This document shows positions 1 through 8,414 of a stretch of DNA of 23,620 bases, in pieces. The notes beneath the pieces were generated by a model. That model made no database searches and was not told where the DNA came from. It saw only the letters and a program-made list of their open reading frames with translations. Position 1 is the stretch's first letter, and every line of letters starts with the position of its first letter. Position numbers and translations under genes: made by a program. This stretch comes from Phycisphaerae bacterium. Lineage in GTDB: Bacteria; Planctomycetota; Phycisphaerae; Phycisphaerales; SM1A02. The stretch is from NCBI GenBank assembly GCA_018663565.1, contig JABJQE010000121.1, positions 1 through 23,620 on the forward strand, in the 5' to 3' direction.

Positions 1-1014
1 GATGACAACGATCCGAGCGACGGCTTTACCGTGATCGAGGATCTGAACGTCGATGGTCCACCCACTTGTCTGGCTGGAATCAACGCCAATTTTGACCTTT
101 ATGACGACCTGGTCGTCGGACTCGAAGACACCGATAGTGACGGCAACGGCTACTGGGCCATCTACCTCGGCGTCGCTCCGCTTCGCAATCTGCCTGGTGG
201 CATGGCCGACGGTGGCGGCATTGCTCCGAGCGGCACGCCACTCGGCGCTGATCCAAGCGAGGAAGAAGATCAGAAGGACTACCTCTTCGGCGGCCGGCAA
301 AGCGACGGCAAGACGTCAACCGTCAAAGGAAGCGGCGCGCTGCGAGGCGTCACGCTCGAACTTACCAATCACATCACCGGCGCAGATGCCGGTGGCATCA
401 CGACCGGTGATGTCAATGGTGACGGACATGGCGACATCTGCGTCACCAGCACCACCAACGGCACTGTCGCCATTCTGCTGCAGGATGCTGGGATTCCCGG
501 TAATTTCCTGCCTGCGATCATTGTTCCTGTTGGCAGTGGTCCCACTCGCATCACTTCAGTCGACTTCGACAATGATGGCAACGTCGATCTTGCCGCCATC
601 GTGCAGGAAGTGAATCCATCCTCTGGACTGGTCGAGCCGGTCGTCCGCGTCCTTCAGGGCAATGGAAGCCTGAGTTTCACGAGTCTTGAAACAGCCTGGG
701 ACGAGAACGTCGTGCTCGTAGACTCTGGTGATGTCAGTGGCGATGGTGCCAGCGAACTAGTAACGATTGGTGGCGGTGCTTCCTTCCGAGGCGGCGGTGG
801 ATCACCCTTGCTCTCACTGCGTGACGTCACTACACCGACTTGTCCTGGCGACTTCGATGGCAGCGGCGACGTAGGCATCGACGATCTGCTTATCTTGCTT
901 GGTGAATTCGCTGAGTGCACCAGTGGCTGCCAGAGCGATATAGACAATGACAGCGATGTGGACATCGACGACATGCTGACCCTCATTGGAGCGTGGGGTG
1001 TGTGTCCACGGTGA
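1..1014 (+). CDS. Secreted FG-GAP/VCBS protein with C-terminal dockerin-like domain, 5' end cut by the window
   Basis: The reading frame is open from the first base and ends in TGA at 1012-1014, so only the last 337 residues are present. Visible are Ca-binding FG-GAP/VCBS-type loops (GDVNGDGHGDI, DFDNDGNVDLA, GDVSGDGASEL) and a Cys-framed tail at 841-1011 with two loop-helix units (DFDGSGDVGIDDLLILLG and DIDNDSDVDIDDMLTLIG), which resembles a type I dockerin. Such tails are common on exported planctomycete proteins; whether they bind cohesins there is unknown. A GTG at 31 could be read as a start, but the identical frame continues upstream and matches the interior of the next gene, so this is a fragment. 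The whole visible part is a near copy of the C-terminus of the following gene. Surface or extracellular location is inferred. Confidence 0.85.
   Translation, partial: DDNDPSDGFTVIEDLNVDGPPTCLAGINANFDLYDDLVVGLEDTDSDGNGYWAIYLGVAPLRNLPGGMADGGGIAPSGTPLGADPSEEEDQKDYLFGGRQSDGKTSTVKGSGALRGVTLELTNHITGADAGGITTGDVNGDGHGDICVTSTTNGTVAILLQDAGIPGNFLPAIIVPVGSGPTRITSVDFDNDGNVDLAAIVQEVNPSSGLVEPVVRVLQGNGSLSFTSLETAWDENVVLVDSGDVSGDGASELVTIGGGASFRGGGGSPLLSLRDVTTPTCPGDFDGSGDVGIDDLLILLGEFAECTSGCQSDIDNDSDVDIDDMLTLIGAWGVCPR
1..1014 (+). repeat. Direct repeat copy A (1014 nt), paired with 4812-5825
   Basis: Base 1 aligns with base 4812 and the two stretches stay in register to their stop codons without any insertion or deletion. 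Divergence is patchy: 545-670 differs from its partner at about one position, while 675-730 is much more diverged. The true left border lies outside the window. Confidence 0.9.
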
Positions 1015-1043
1015 TTACAAGGCGCTAGATAAGGTGTCCCTGA

Positions 1044-1057
1044 GCCGAATAATCGGC
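1044..1057. other. Short hairpin between the two paralogous genes
   Basis: GCCGA, loop ATAA, TCGGC: a perfect 5-bp stem in the 62-nt gap between the two co-directional genes. No T-run follows it, so it is not a classical terminator. It may be a minor processing or attenuation structure, or chance. Confidence 0.35.
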
Positions 1058-1061
1058 ATTG

Positions 1062-1076
1062 GAGATGGAGAATCTC
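1062..1076 (+). promoter_or_regulatory. Ribosome binding site GGAG in a small hairpin loop, decides the ATG at 1077
   Basis: GGAG at 1067-1070 lies 6 nt before ATG 1077, a good Shine-Dalgarno spacing. The upstream in-frame ATG at 1065 and TTG at 1059 have no usable site. The GGAG is flanked by GAGAT (1062-1066) and ATCTC (1072-1076), which can pair and leave GGAGA in the loop. Confidence 0.6.
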
Positions 1077-4000
1077 ATGTGGAAGATTTGGCTTGGACTC
1101 ATAGCACTCACTGTCGTGTTGGCCGCCCCATCAGCGGTGGCGGGCGAGCGTCATAACACGGTTCGAAATCAAGATCTTGCCGATGGTTCCCAATTGGTTG
1201 AAGCCGCGTTGCCTGCCGTTGGCGATACTGCGGGATTTGCAATCGCCGTACGTGATGATTTACTCGTTGTCGGCGCGCCGAATGTGGATACAGGGTACCC
1301 ATCTGGACCGGGGCAGGTGTTCGTGCACAACTGGGATGTAGATACGCGTCAGTGGGACTACTCTGGAGAACTCTCTTCGCTCTTGCCTGAAGGAACACTC
1401 CATGACGACTCTTTCTTTGGATTTGCTGTTGATATCTACGACCACCCCATCGATGGTGTGCGAGTCATTGTTGGTGCACCAACGGCACTCAATGAGAGCG
1501 GCGTCGAAACAGGTCGGGTGTTTGTGTTCCGGCGGAACATTCTTGGTGTGTGGACGCTTGAGCAGATACTGGATAACTCCAATGAATCACCGAACGGTCG
1601 CTTTGGCGAACGGGTTGCCCTGAGCGAAACCCTCGCGTTCATTACCGCAGGGGGTGAAACCAATGAGACCGGCGGAACAGGCACTGTTTGGAGCAGTGTC
1701 CTTGGTAGGGAAGGTGAGCAGCGAGTTGTTCGTATGCCGCGAGTGCGAGGCGATGTTCTCGGTTTGTTTGGCAGCGGTCTTGCTTATGACGGGGGCGTGT
1801 TGGTGATCGGAGCAGCAGAATCTGTCGTGGATGGAGTCGCATGTGGGCAGGCGCACGTCTATTCCAGTGACGACAACTTCCCCATTCACGTGCAGACCCT
1901 TAATGTGCCCGATGTCTGGAATGTCGATACGGCGAACTTTGGATTCAGTGTCGCTGTAGATGTCGGTGATGGTGATGGCACGCTGCTTGTCGGCACACCT
2001 TCGCACAACCCCTCCATCACTGGTGGCGCAGTGTCTTATGCTCTTGATACGACCTGGATCCAGCAAGATCTTCTGGTCGGGGGTGACCCTCAACCAGTAC
2101 AACTCCTAGGGCACTCTGTCGCGTTGATGGGCAGCCGTGCCGTGGCGGGGGCGCCTTATGGTGGACTGTCGCTGTCGGGGCACGCCGTCGTGTTTGAATA
2201 CTCTCCATCAGCCGAAGAATGGCGAGAGGACGCAACACTCACTCCTGAGATGGCGTCTGTATTTGACTTCTCTGGTGGATCTGTCGCGGTCGGACCCGTG
2301 GGCGTCATGATCGGATCACCGTATCTTGATACGGACTCGGGCGATCAGACAGGTGGCGTATTTGCCTATTTTCACAATGATGATGGCTGGCAATCCGACA
2401 CGCGACCCATTGCATCCACACTTGGATCTCGGCATGTCGTCTCGAATCCAACTTGGACCGAGGAATCACAGGCATCCTTTGGCACATCCATTGCACTCTC
2501 CGACAATACTGCCATCATCGGCGATCCAACGGGAGACGCTGATGGTCGCGTGCACCTCTACACAAGAACTAGCGATGGTGATGTGTGGACAAATCAGGCC
2601 GCGCCGGGTCTCTCGCCCCCCCCAGAAGTGCCAGCGGACACCATGTTTGGACGCTCCCTTGGACTATCAGAAGACCTCGCCATCATCGGTGCTGCTCGAA
2701 GCCACGGAACCGGTACAGCCACATTGTTCCAACGCAGCGGTGGCGTCTGGTCCAGTGTGATCACGCTGACTGGGCAGGAGTCTGACCAGTTTGGCTGGAG
2801 CGTCGATATTGAATCCCTCCCGACAGAGGCGTTCTTTGTCGTTGGCGCTCCCTTGGGTGGTGGTGCGCGCAATGACCGCAGTGGTCAGGTATATCTGTAC
2901 CGATGGGATGAAGGTACGCAGAGTGTAACGCTCGAAACGACGTTCGAACCGCACGGCATCCAGACCCAGTCGGAGTTTGGTGTTAGCGTTGATCTGGATA
3001 TTGATGCTGCTGGCGATGTCGTTGTTGTTGTTGGCAATACCAGAGAGCATGAGGACTCGGTTGGTTCAGTCGAAATCTTGCGCCGAGACCACGCGACGGG
3101 TGTCTGGGCGCACGAACAGACCATCGAACCGGGTGATGAATTCTCGGATGAATGGTCTACACTTGGATTCGGTTGGGATGTTGCCATTGAAGACGGCCTG
3201 CTTGTTGTTGGCGCACCGTATTCCGGGCTCTATGGCTACTACTCTGGTGATGCGATGCTCTTTCGTGCCAGCGCAAGTTCTGGACCGGCGACTTGGTCCC
3301 TTGAGTCATATCTCGACAACCCAACAGGACGATCGTCTGACCTGTTTGGTTGGAGTGTTGAACTTAGCGCCGCGGAGAATCAGGTGTTCGTTGGCAATCC
3401 CAACAGCGACTACATGGGTCGCAATGCCGGCCTTGTTGCCGTCTTTGAGGAGAATCCTGACGCCGTGTGGGATGATCTGGATTGGATCAATACCAAACTC
3501 AATATCTCAACCGACTCCCAACCAGATGATCTCGTCGGCTTTCAGTTGGTCGTCGATGGATCGACGTTGCTCGCCACCGCCTATGCGTGGACCAACATCG
3601 ATCCGGCAACCGACCGCCCCTATTTCGCTGATTTTCTGATCGAGGACATGGTGTGCTGGTCCGAGCCGACTGGACCGGCATATCTGTCCAACCCCGCATC
3701 GTGGGCTGTCGCCCCGGATGGGGCAGCAACCGGTGTGTTCTCACTGCTGCTCGCCGATGAGCACCAGATCATTTTTGATCTCTTTGAATGGGTCGGCTCA
3801 TTGCGAGTCGAACTCGACCAAATCGTGCTTGATCTTCAAGATGCAGATCGCTCGGTCACCGGATCGATACATGTGGCTGCGCCAGCCGATATTCGCACGG
3901 CGGGTTTGTCAATCGAATCCGGAACGCTGCACGTTGGTCGAGATGTACACATCGGCAGTGGGGAAAATACTGGCATCCTTCGTGTTCTTTCCAGCGGTGT

Positions 4001-5825
4001 ACTTGAAGTCAACGAGCAGCTCAGTATCAACGCAGAGTCAAGTATGCAACTGTCGCTCTCAGAGAGTCTGAGTGGAGCGAGGGTGCAGACTTGGTCAGTG
4101 ACCCCTGAACTCGGCGGAGGCCTGCGTGTCGACCTTGGTGACATCCAAGATCCTTCGGCCCTGACTGTTGGCGATCGATTTGTGCTGATCTCGTGCGGAC
4201 TTGAACCCACCGGTGGGCTCTTTGATGCCATTGTGCTTCCTGGATTGCCTGATGGACTTGCTTTTGAGGTGCAATACAGTCCCCCTGATCTTCGCAGTGG
4301 TGGTGGGTGTCCGGTAGGCGAACTTGAGGATTGCTTTGGTAATTGCTGTCCCGCGATTTGGGTTGGCGACGGTTGGTGTGATGACGGCAGTTACGAACAC
4401 AATGGTGTACCCATCTATCTCAACTGTGCTTCGCTGGGCTGTGATGGTGGCGATTGTGCAGGCTGCTGGAATGATGGCGGCGAATGGGAAATGGCTATCG
4501 AGGTCATCTCGCTTGCCGGTCTGCTCGACTTTGGTGATCCAGAGTCGGCAGTTGTTCCAGGCGACCCGACGGGCGTTGAAGTGGTTGATCTCACAGGAGA
4601 TTTCGCCGAGGAGATTTGTGTCACGCTGGCCGGATCGCCCGGAAGCCTCGTCATCTTCGAAAATGACGGGGCAGGCGGCGTCTCGCAGCAGATCATCATC
4701 CCGACCGGCGATGAACCAGTTGATATCAGCAGTGGTGACTTTGATGGTGATGGCAACAATGATCTTGCTGTTGCCAACAACCTCAGCCAGGACGTCTCCA
4801 TCTACTACAACGATGACAACGATCCGAGCGACGGCTTTGCCACGATCGAAGATCTGGATGTCGATGGTCCCCCCACTTGTCTGGCTGGAATCAACGCCGA
4901 TTATGACCTTTATGACGACCTCGTCGTCGGACTCGAATACACCGATGGTGACAGCAACGGCTACTGGGCCATCTATCTCGGCGTCGCCCCACTTCGCAAT
5001 CTGCCTGGTGGCATGGTCGGCGGCGGTGGTATTGCTCCGAGTGGCACGCCACTCGGCGCTGATCCAAGCGAAGAAGAAGATCAGAAGGACTACCTCTTTG
5101 GCGGTCGGCAGAGCGATGGAAAGACGTCAACCGTCAAAGGAAGCGGCGTGCTGCGAGGCGTCACCCTCACGATCACCGAGCACACCACCGGCGCAGGTGC
5201 CGGAGGCATCACAACCGGTGATGTCGATGGTGATGGACATGGCGACATCTGCGTCACCAGCACCACCAACGGCACTGTCGCCATTCTGCTGCAGGATGCT
5301 GGGAATCCCGGTGATTTCCTGCCAGCAATCTTTGTCCCGATCGGCGACGATCCAACTCGCATCACTTCAGTCGACTTCGACAATGATGGCAACGTTGATC
5401 TTGCCGCCATCGTGCAGGAAGTGAATCCATCCTCTGGACTGGTCGAGCCGGTCGTCCGCGTCCTTCAGGGCAATGGAAGTCTGGGTTTCACGAGTCTTGA
5501 TACTGCCGAGGGTGACGATACTGTACTGGTCGCGTCTGGTGATATCAGTGGTGATGGTGCCAGCGAACTAGTAACGATTGGTGGCGGTGCTTCCTTCCGA
5601 GGCGGCGGTGGATCACCCTTGCTCTCACTGCGTGACGCCACTACACCGACTTGTCCTGGCGACTTCGATGGCAGCGGCGAGGTGGGCATCGACGATCTGC
5701 TCATTCTGCTTGGCGAATTCGCCGAGTGCACCAGTGGCTGCCAGAGCGATATGGACAGCGACAGCGACGTGGACATCGACGACATGCTGGCCCTCATTGG
5801 GGCGTGGGGTGTGTGTCCACGCTAA
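1077..5825 (+). CDS. Large secreted protein: about 14 FG-GAP-like repeats, LNR-like Cys-rich module, VCBS repeats, dockerin-like C-terminus
   Basis: A complete exported protein of 1582 residues. The start at 1077 is chosen because it gives a clean signal peptide (MWKIWLGLIALTVVLAAPSA, likely cleavage after AVA) with GGAG 6 nt upstream. Residues about 49-850 carry 14 units of the form xFGxSVA...LLVVGAP with a period near 59, like integrin-alpha/FG-GAP beta-propeller blades. Residues about 856-1076 look like a beta-rich stretch seen in autotransporter-like or PEP-CTERM-type proteins. Residues 1078-1130 are Cys-rich with WVGDGWCDDG and CDGGDC, resembling a Lin-12/Notch repeat. VCBS-type Ca-binding loops follow near 1220, 1381, 1431 and 1488. 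A dockerin-like pair closes the protein at 1526-1582. Residues 1246-1582 duplicate the end of the preceding gene. The function is not known; adhesion or surface display is a guess. The TAA stop overlaps the stop of the convergent kinase gene. Confidence 0.9.
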   Translation: MWKIWLGLIALTVVLAAPSAVAGERHNTVRNQDLADGSQLVEAALPAVGDTAGFAIAVRDDLLVVGAPNVDTGYPSGPGQVFVHNWDVDTRQWDYSGELSSLLPEGTLHDDSFFGFAVDIYDHPIDGVRVIVGAPTALNESGVETGRVFVFRRNILGVWTLEQILDNSNESPNGRFGERVALSETLAFITAGGETNETGGTGTVWSSVLGREGEQRVVRMPRVRGDVLGLFGSGLAYDGGVLVIGAAESVVDGVACGQAHVYSSDDNFPIHVQTLNVPDVWNVDTANFGFSVAVDVGDGDGTLLVGTPSHNPSITGGAVSYALDTTWIQQDLLVGGDPQPVQLLGHSVALMGSRAVAGAPYGGLSLSGHAVVFEYSPSAEEWREDATLTPEMASVFDFSGGSVAVGPVGVMIGSPYLDTDSGDQTGGVFAYFHNDDGWQSDTRPIASTLGSRHVVSNPTWTEESQASFGTSIALSDNTAIIGDPTGDADGRVHLYTRTSDGDVWTNQAAPGLSPPPEVPADTMFGRSLGLSEDLAIIGAARSHGTGTATLFQRSGGVWSSVITLTGQESDQFGWSVDIESLPTEAFFVVGAPLGGGARNDRSGQVYLYRWDEGTQSVTLETTFEPHGIQTQSEFGVSVDLDIDAAGDVVVVVGNTREHEDSVGSVEILRRDHATGVWAHEQTIEPGDEFSDEWSTLGFGWDVAIEDGLLVVGAPYSGLYGYYSGDAMLFRASASSGPATWSLESYLDNPTGRSSDLFGWSVELSAAENQVFVGNPNSDYMGRNAGLVAVFEENPDAVWDDLDWINTKLNISTDSQPDDLVGFQLVVDGSTLLATAYAWTNIDPATDRPYFADFLIEDMVCWSEPTGPAYLSNPASWAVAPDGAATGVFSLLLADEHQIIFDLFEWVGSLRVELDQIVLDLQDADRSVTGSIHVAAPADIRTAGLSIESGTLHVGRDVHIGSGENTGILRVLSSGVLEVNEQLSINAESSMQLSLSESLSGARVQTWSVTPELGGGLRVDLGDIQDPSALTVGDRFVLISCGLEPTGGLFDAIVLPGLPDGLAFEVQYSPPDLRSGGGCPVGELEDCFGNCCPAIWVGDGWCDDGSYEHNGVPIYLNCASLGCDGGDCAGCWNDGGEWEMAIEVISLAGLLDFGDPESAVVPGDPTGVEVVDLTGDFAEEICVTLAGSPGSLVIFENDGAGGVSQQIIIPTGDEPVDISSGDFDGDGNNDLAVANNLSQDVSIYYNDDNDPSDGFATIEDLDVDGPPTCLAGINADYDLYDDLVVGLEYTDGDSNGYWAIYLGVAPLRNLPGGMVGGGGIAPSGTPLGADPSEEEDQKDYLFGGRQSDGKTSTVKGSGVLRGVTLTITEHTTGAGAGGITTGDVDGDGHGDICVTSTTNGTVAILLQDAGNPGDFLPAIFVPIGDDPTRITSVDFDNDGNVDLAAIVQEVNPSSGLVEPVVRVLQGNGSLGFTSLDTAEGDDTVLVASGDISGDGASELVTIGGGASFRGGGGSPLLSLRDATTPTCPGDFDGSGEVGIDDLLILLGEFAECTSGCQSDMDSDSDVDIDDMLALIGAWGVCPR
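4812..5825 (+). repeat. Direct repeat copy B (1014 nt), paired with 1-1014
   Basis: This copy encodes residues 1246-1582 of the large secreted protein. By hand alignment the two protein copies differ at roughly 37 of 337 positions, with no gaps. Differences are clustered rather than even, which suggests duplication followed by patchy gene conversion. Confidence 0.9.
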
Positions 5826-8380
5826 TCCAGCCGGCCCAACTCCTTGAGGATCGCCTCGTGGAGAATCTCCGCATCACGCGTTTGTGAAGCGAAGGAATCG
5901 TTGTCGGGCCAATTGCCGCGAATCTCTCGCAGCAGACCGGCCAGTTCACCATGGACTTCGCGGGCCGCTTCGGGGTCGTCGCTCATCAGAAGTGCCCGAC
6001 CGAGAAAGAGGTTGCTATCTATCAAGGACCGGGCGACCACATGATCATGCCCACTCCCCTCGCTGCTGCGTTCCATCGCCTGCTTCCATCCTGCTGCCGC
6101 TTCTCGAAGCGGCTCGACCGCACCGGCTGACTGCTCTGCAATCAATAGAATCCGCCCGTGCTCAAGCAGGCTCCGAGCAAGATCATTTCGTGACCGTGCA
6201 TCGGTCGGGTTATCGGCGACTAGTGTTCGTGCCAGTGGAAGGATCCTGCGGTAGGCCTCGATGGCATCGTCGATCCGCTCAAGCAACGCAAGTTGCTGGG
6301 CCACATATCGCCGTGCGTTCATGACATCACGATTCCGGGTATTTGTCGGGCCGAGCGTGTCCAGAATCTCCTGCCGCGCCTCCAAGGAACGCTCGTACCA
6401 CCCAAGCGACCGCTCATGGTCACCCACGACATTCCAGGCGTAAGCCACACGAGCCCATGCCAGCGCCGCATCGCGCTGCATTGCTTCGGCATCAGGAAAT
6501 GCTTGCTGCAACTGCTCGACGAAAGTCAACATCCGCTTGACCGCTAGATCTTCTTCCGGGTTGCCTTCGCGTGGAATCAAGCGGCTCCGATCCAGCAGCA
6601 GCCCCATGACCAACCGCCCCTGATCCGGGTTGGTCGTAATCGCCGGAAGTTGCTCGACAAGGGCCTCTGCCTCTTCCAGCACCCGAAGTCGTTCGTCATT
6701 CCTGCCTGTTCGGCGATACCCGTTCTCTAACAGGGACCGAACACGAACCGCTAGGAACAATGCTTTTGTGTCGTCTGGGTCAAGTGCCCGAAGCGAATCG
6801 GTAATCTCAAGGGACTCTTCCCACTTGGCAATGGCGTCCTCTGGCTTCCCTCGGTTGCCGGATTGAAGACTCCACTCGTTGATGCCTGCCTGCTGCAACC
6901 CCTCCGCCAACATTCGCCGAAGAGTCGGATCATCCCCCGCTTGCTCGCGGAGTTTCTGCAAATACTCGAGACTGACCACGACCAGCGATTCACGAGCCTC
7001 TTGACTATTTGCCAGTGTGGCAATCGCGTCGAAGGAGTCCCGCATGAAGAAGGTGATCAGATCTCCGACCATCGCCCGCTTTTCTGATTGCTCTTCAAGC
7101 AATTCATTCTGTGTCTCAAGCGCAAGATTGCGGTTGACCAGCGCAAGGACGCCGCCTGTGATGGCCAGCGCGAGTACTGCCGTCATAAATACAGTGGCAA
7201 CTGTAAGGCCCTTGTTGCGGCGGACGAGCCGCTTGAACGATGTTATCAGGGTCGGCGGCTGCGCCATGATCGGCTCGTCGTTAAGCCAGCGCCGAAGGTC
7301 GTCGCCGAGTTCGGATGCGGTGCGATACCGATCGCCCCGGTCCTTTGCCATCGCCTTGGCGACGATCACCTCGAGGTCGCCGCCGAGCAACTTGTCATAG
7401 GTACTGATCGGGTCGGGGCGGGCCTCGGTCACCATCTTGATGGCCGTCGCGATGCCACCGGATACCTCGTAGGGAAGTTGACCTGTCAACATTTCATACA
7501 AAGCCACGCCGAGCGCGTACACATCAGCTGATGTATCGAGATCTAGTACATCCCCCGCGCATTGTTCTGGGGCCATGTACTGCAGTGTGCCAACAATCGC
7601 ATGCACGTCGGTTTGCATGGTGACCCGCTGATCACTATCGGTGCTTCTGGCAACACCAAAGTCGATGATCTTGGGGTGACCTGTTGATGAAACGAGAATA
7701 TTTCCAGGCTTAAGGTCGCGGTGAATAATACCTTTGGCGTGGCCCGAACCAACGGCCTCGCACACCACCATCATGAGTTTCACTTTGGCCGTCGCATCAA
7801 GCTTGTGCTCATCGGCGTATTCATCAAGGAGCCGTGCATTCGGCACGTACTCCATTGCGAAAAACGGCGCGAGTCCATCGCCTTGATCGAATGTGCCTGC
7901 TTCGTAAATCTGCGCAATGCCTGGGTGTGTCAACCGCGCCAACATTTGTGCTTCGAACTCAAATCTCTTGAGCGCCATCGGTGAGGCAACACCGGGTTTG
8001 ATGACCTTGATAGCAACCGGACGCCTCGGGCGTCGCTGCATTGCGAGGTACACAGCGCCCATGCCACCCTGAGCAATCAACCCCTTCACAACAAAGCCTG
8101 CTATTTCCGTAGGTGCGCTTCGTGGCAATTCTCCAAGATCTTGGAATGGGTCCCCATATTCGGCGCCAAGTGTGCTGAAGTCATCTTCGTCAACCCCCTC
8201 GCCTGTGAAAGTGGCGGGCAATTCTGGTTCGATTGGTTCTGAAGATGATGTGGGCTTCGGACGCTTATGAATTCCGGAGGCCATTGTGGCCATGGAGTCA
8301 ATATCTTCTGGTGTTTCCACTGGGTCAACGCCATCCGCATCCTTGGGACCGGGAGCATCATCATCATGTGGCTTCACCAT
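5822..8380 (-). CDS. Membrane Ser/Thr protein kinase (PknB type) with C-terminal TPR-like region
   Basis: 852 residues. The N-terminal 90 residues are acidic and low in complexity. The kinase domain spans about 94-366: Gly-rich loop AQGGMGAVY (first Gly replaced by Ala), VAIK with Lys125, HRDLKPGNIL with catalytic Asp222, DFG at 240-242, and APE at 270-272, so it looks active. A single transmembrane helix lies near 391-414, followed by a coiled segment. From about 480 to the end there are helical repeats typical of TPR-type tails on planctomycete kinases, probably outside the cytoplasm. The family phosphorylates Ser/Thr of unknown partners. The gene starts 34 nt after the stop of hbd, so the two are probably co-transcribed. 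ATG 8378-8380 has an AGGTG two bases upstream, a tight spacing. Its stop overlaps that of the convergent secreted-protein gene by 4 nt. Confidence 0.9.
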   Translation of the reverse strand: MVKPHDDDAPGPKDADGVDPVETPEDIDSMATMASGIHKRPKPTSSSEPIEPELPATFTGEGVDEDDFSTLGAEYGDPFQDLGELPRSAPTEIAGFVVKGLIAQGGMGAVYLAMQRRPRRPVAIKVIKPGVASPMALKRFEFEAQMLARLTHPGIAQIYEAGTFDQGDGLAPFFAMEYVPNARLLDEYADEHKLDATAKVKLMMVVCEAVGSGHAKGIIHRDLKPGNILVSSTGHPKIIDFGVARSTDSDQRVTMQTDVHAIVGTLQYMAPEQCAGDVLDLDTSADVYALGVALYEMLTGQLPYEVSGGIATAIKMVTEARPDPISTYDKLLGGDLEVIVAKAMAKDRGDRYRTASELGDDLRRWLNDEPIMAQPPTLITSFKRLVRRNKGLTVATVFMTAVLALAITGGVLALVNRNLALETQNELLEEQSEKRAMVGDLITFFMRDSFDAIATLANSQEARESLVVVSLEYLQKLREQAGDDPTLRRMLAEGLQQAGINEWSLQSGNRGKPEDAIAKWEESLEITDSLRALDPDDTKALFLAVRVRSLLENGYRRTGRNDERLRVLEEAEALVEQLPAITTNPDQGRLVMGLLLDRSRLIPREGNPEEDLAVKRMLTFVEQLQQAFPDAEAMQRDAALAWARVAYAWNVVGDHERSLGWYERSLEARQEILDTLGPTNTRNRDVMNARRYVAQQLALLERIDDAIEAYRRILPLARTLVADNPTDARSRNDLARSLLEHGRILLIAEQSAGAVEPLREAAAGWKQAMERSSEGSGHDHVVARSLIDSNLFLGRALLMSDDPEAAREVHGELAGLLREIRGNWPDNDSFASQTRDAEILHEAILKELGRLD

Positions 8381-8414
8381 TGCACCTGCATCGTGCCGGT
8401 GAGTCTACTCTTGA

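Noticed and set aside
1587..2102. 171-codon minus-strand frame antisense to the propeller region
   Set aside because: No ribosome site, no recognisable domain; the sense frame has a clear signal peptide and repeats.
4324..5424. Long open frame of 366 codons on the plus strand inside the large secreted protein gene
   Set aside because: It is a frame-shifted shadow of the VCBS/dockerin region. It has odd Ser/Arg/Pro-rich composition and no domain, and a matching shadow occurs in the other repeat copy for the same reason.
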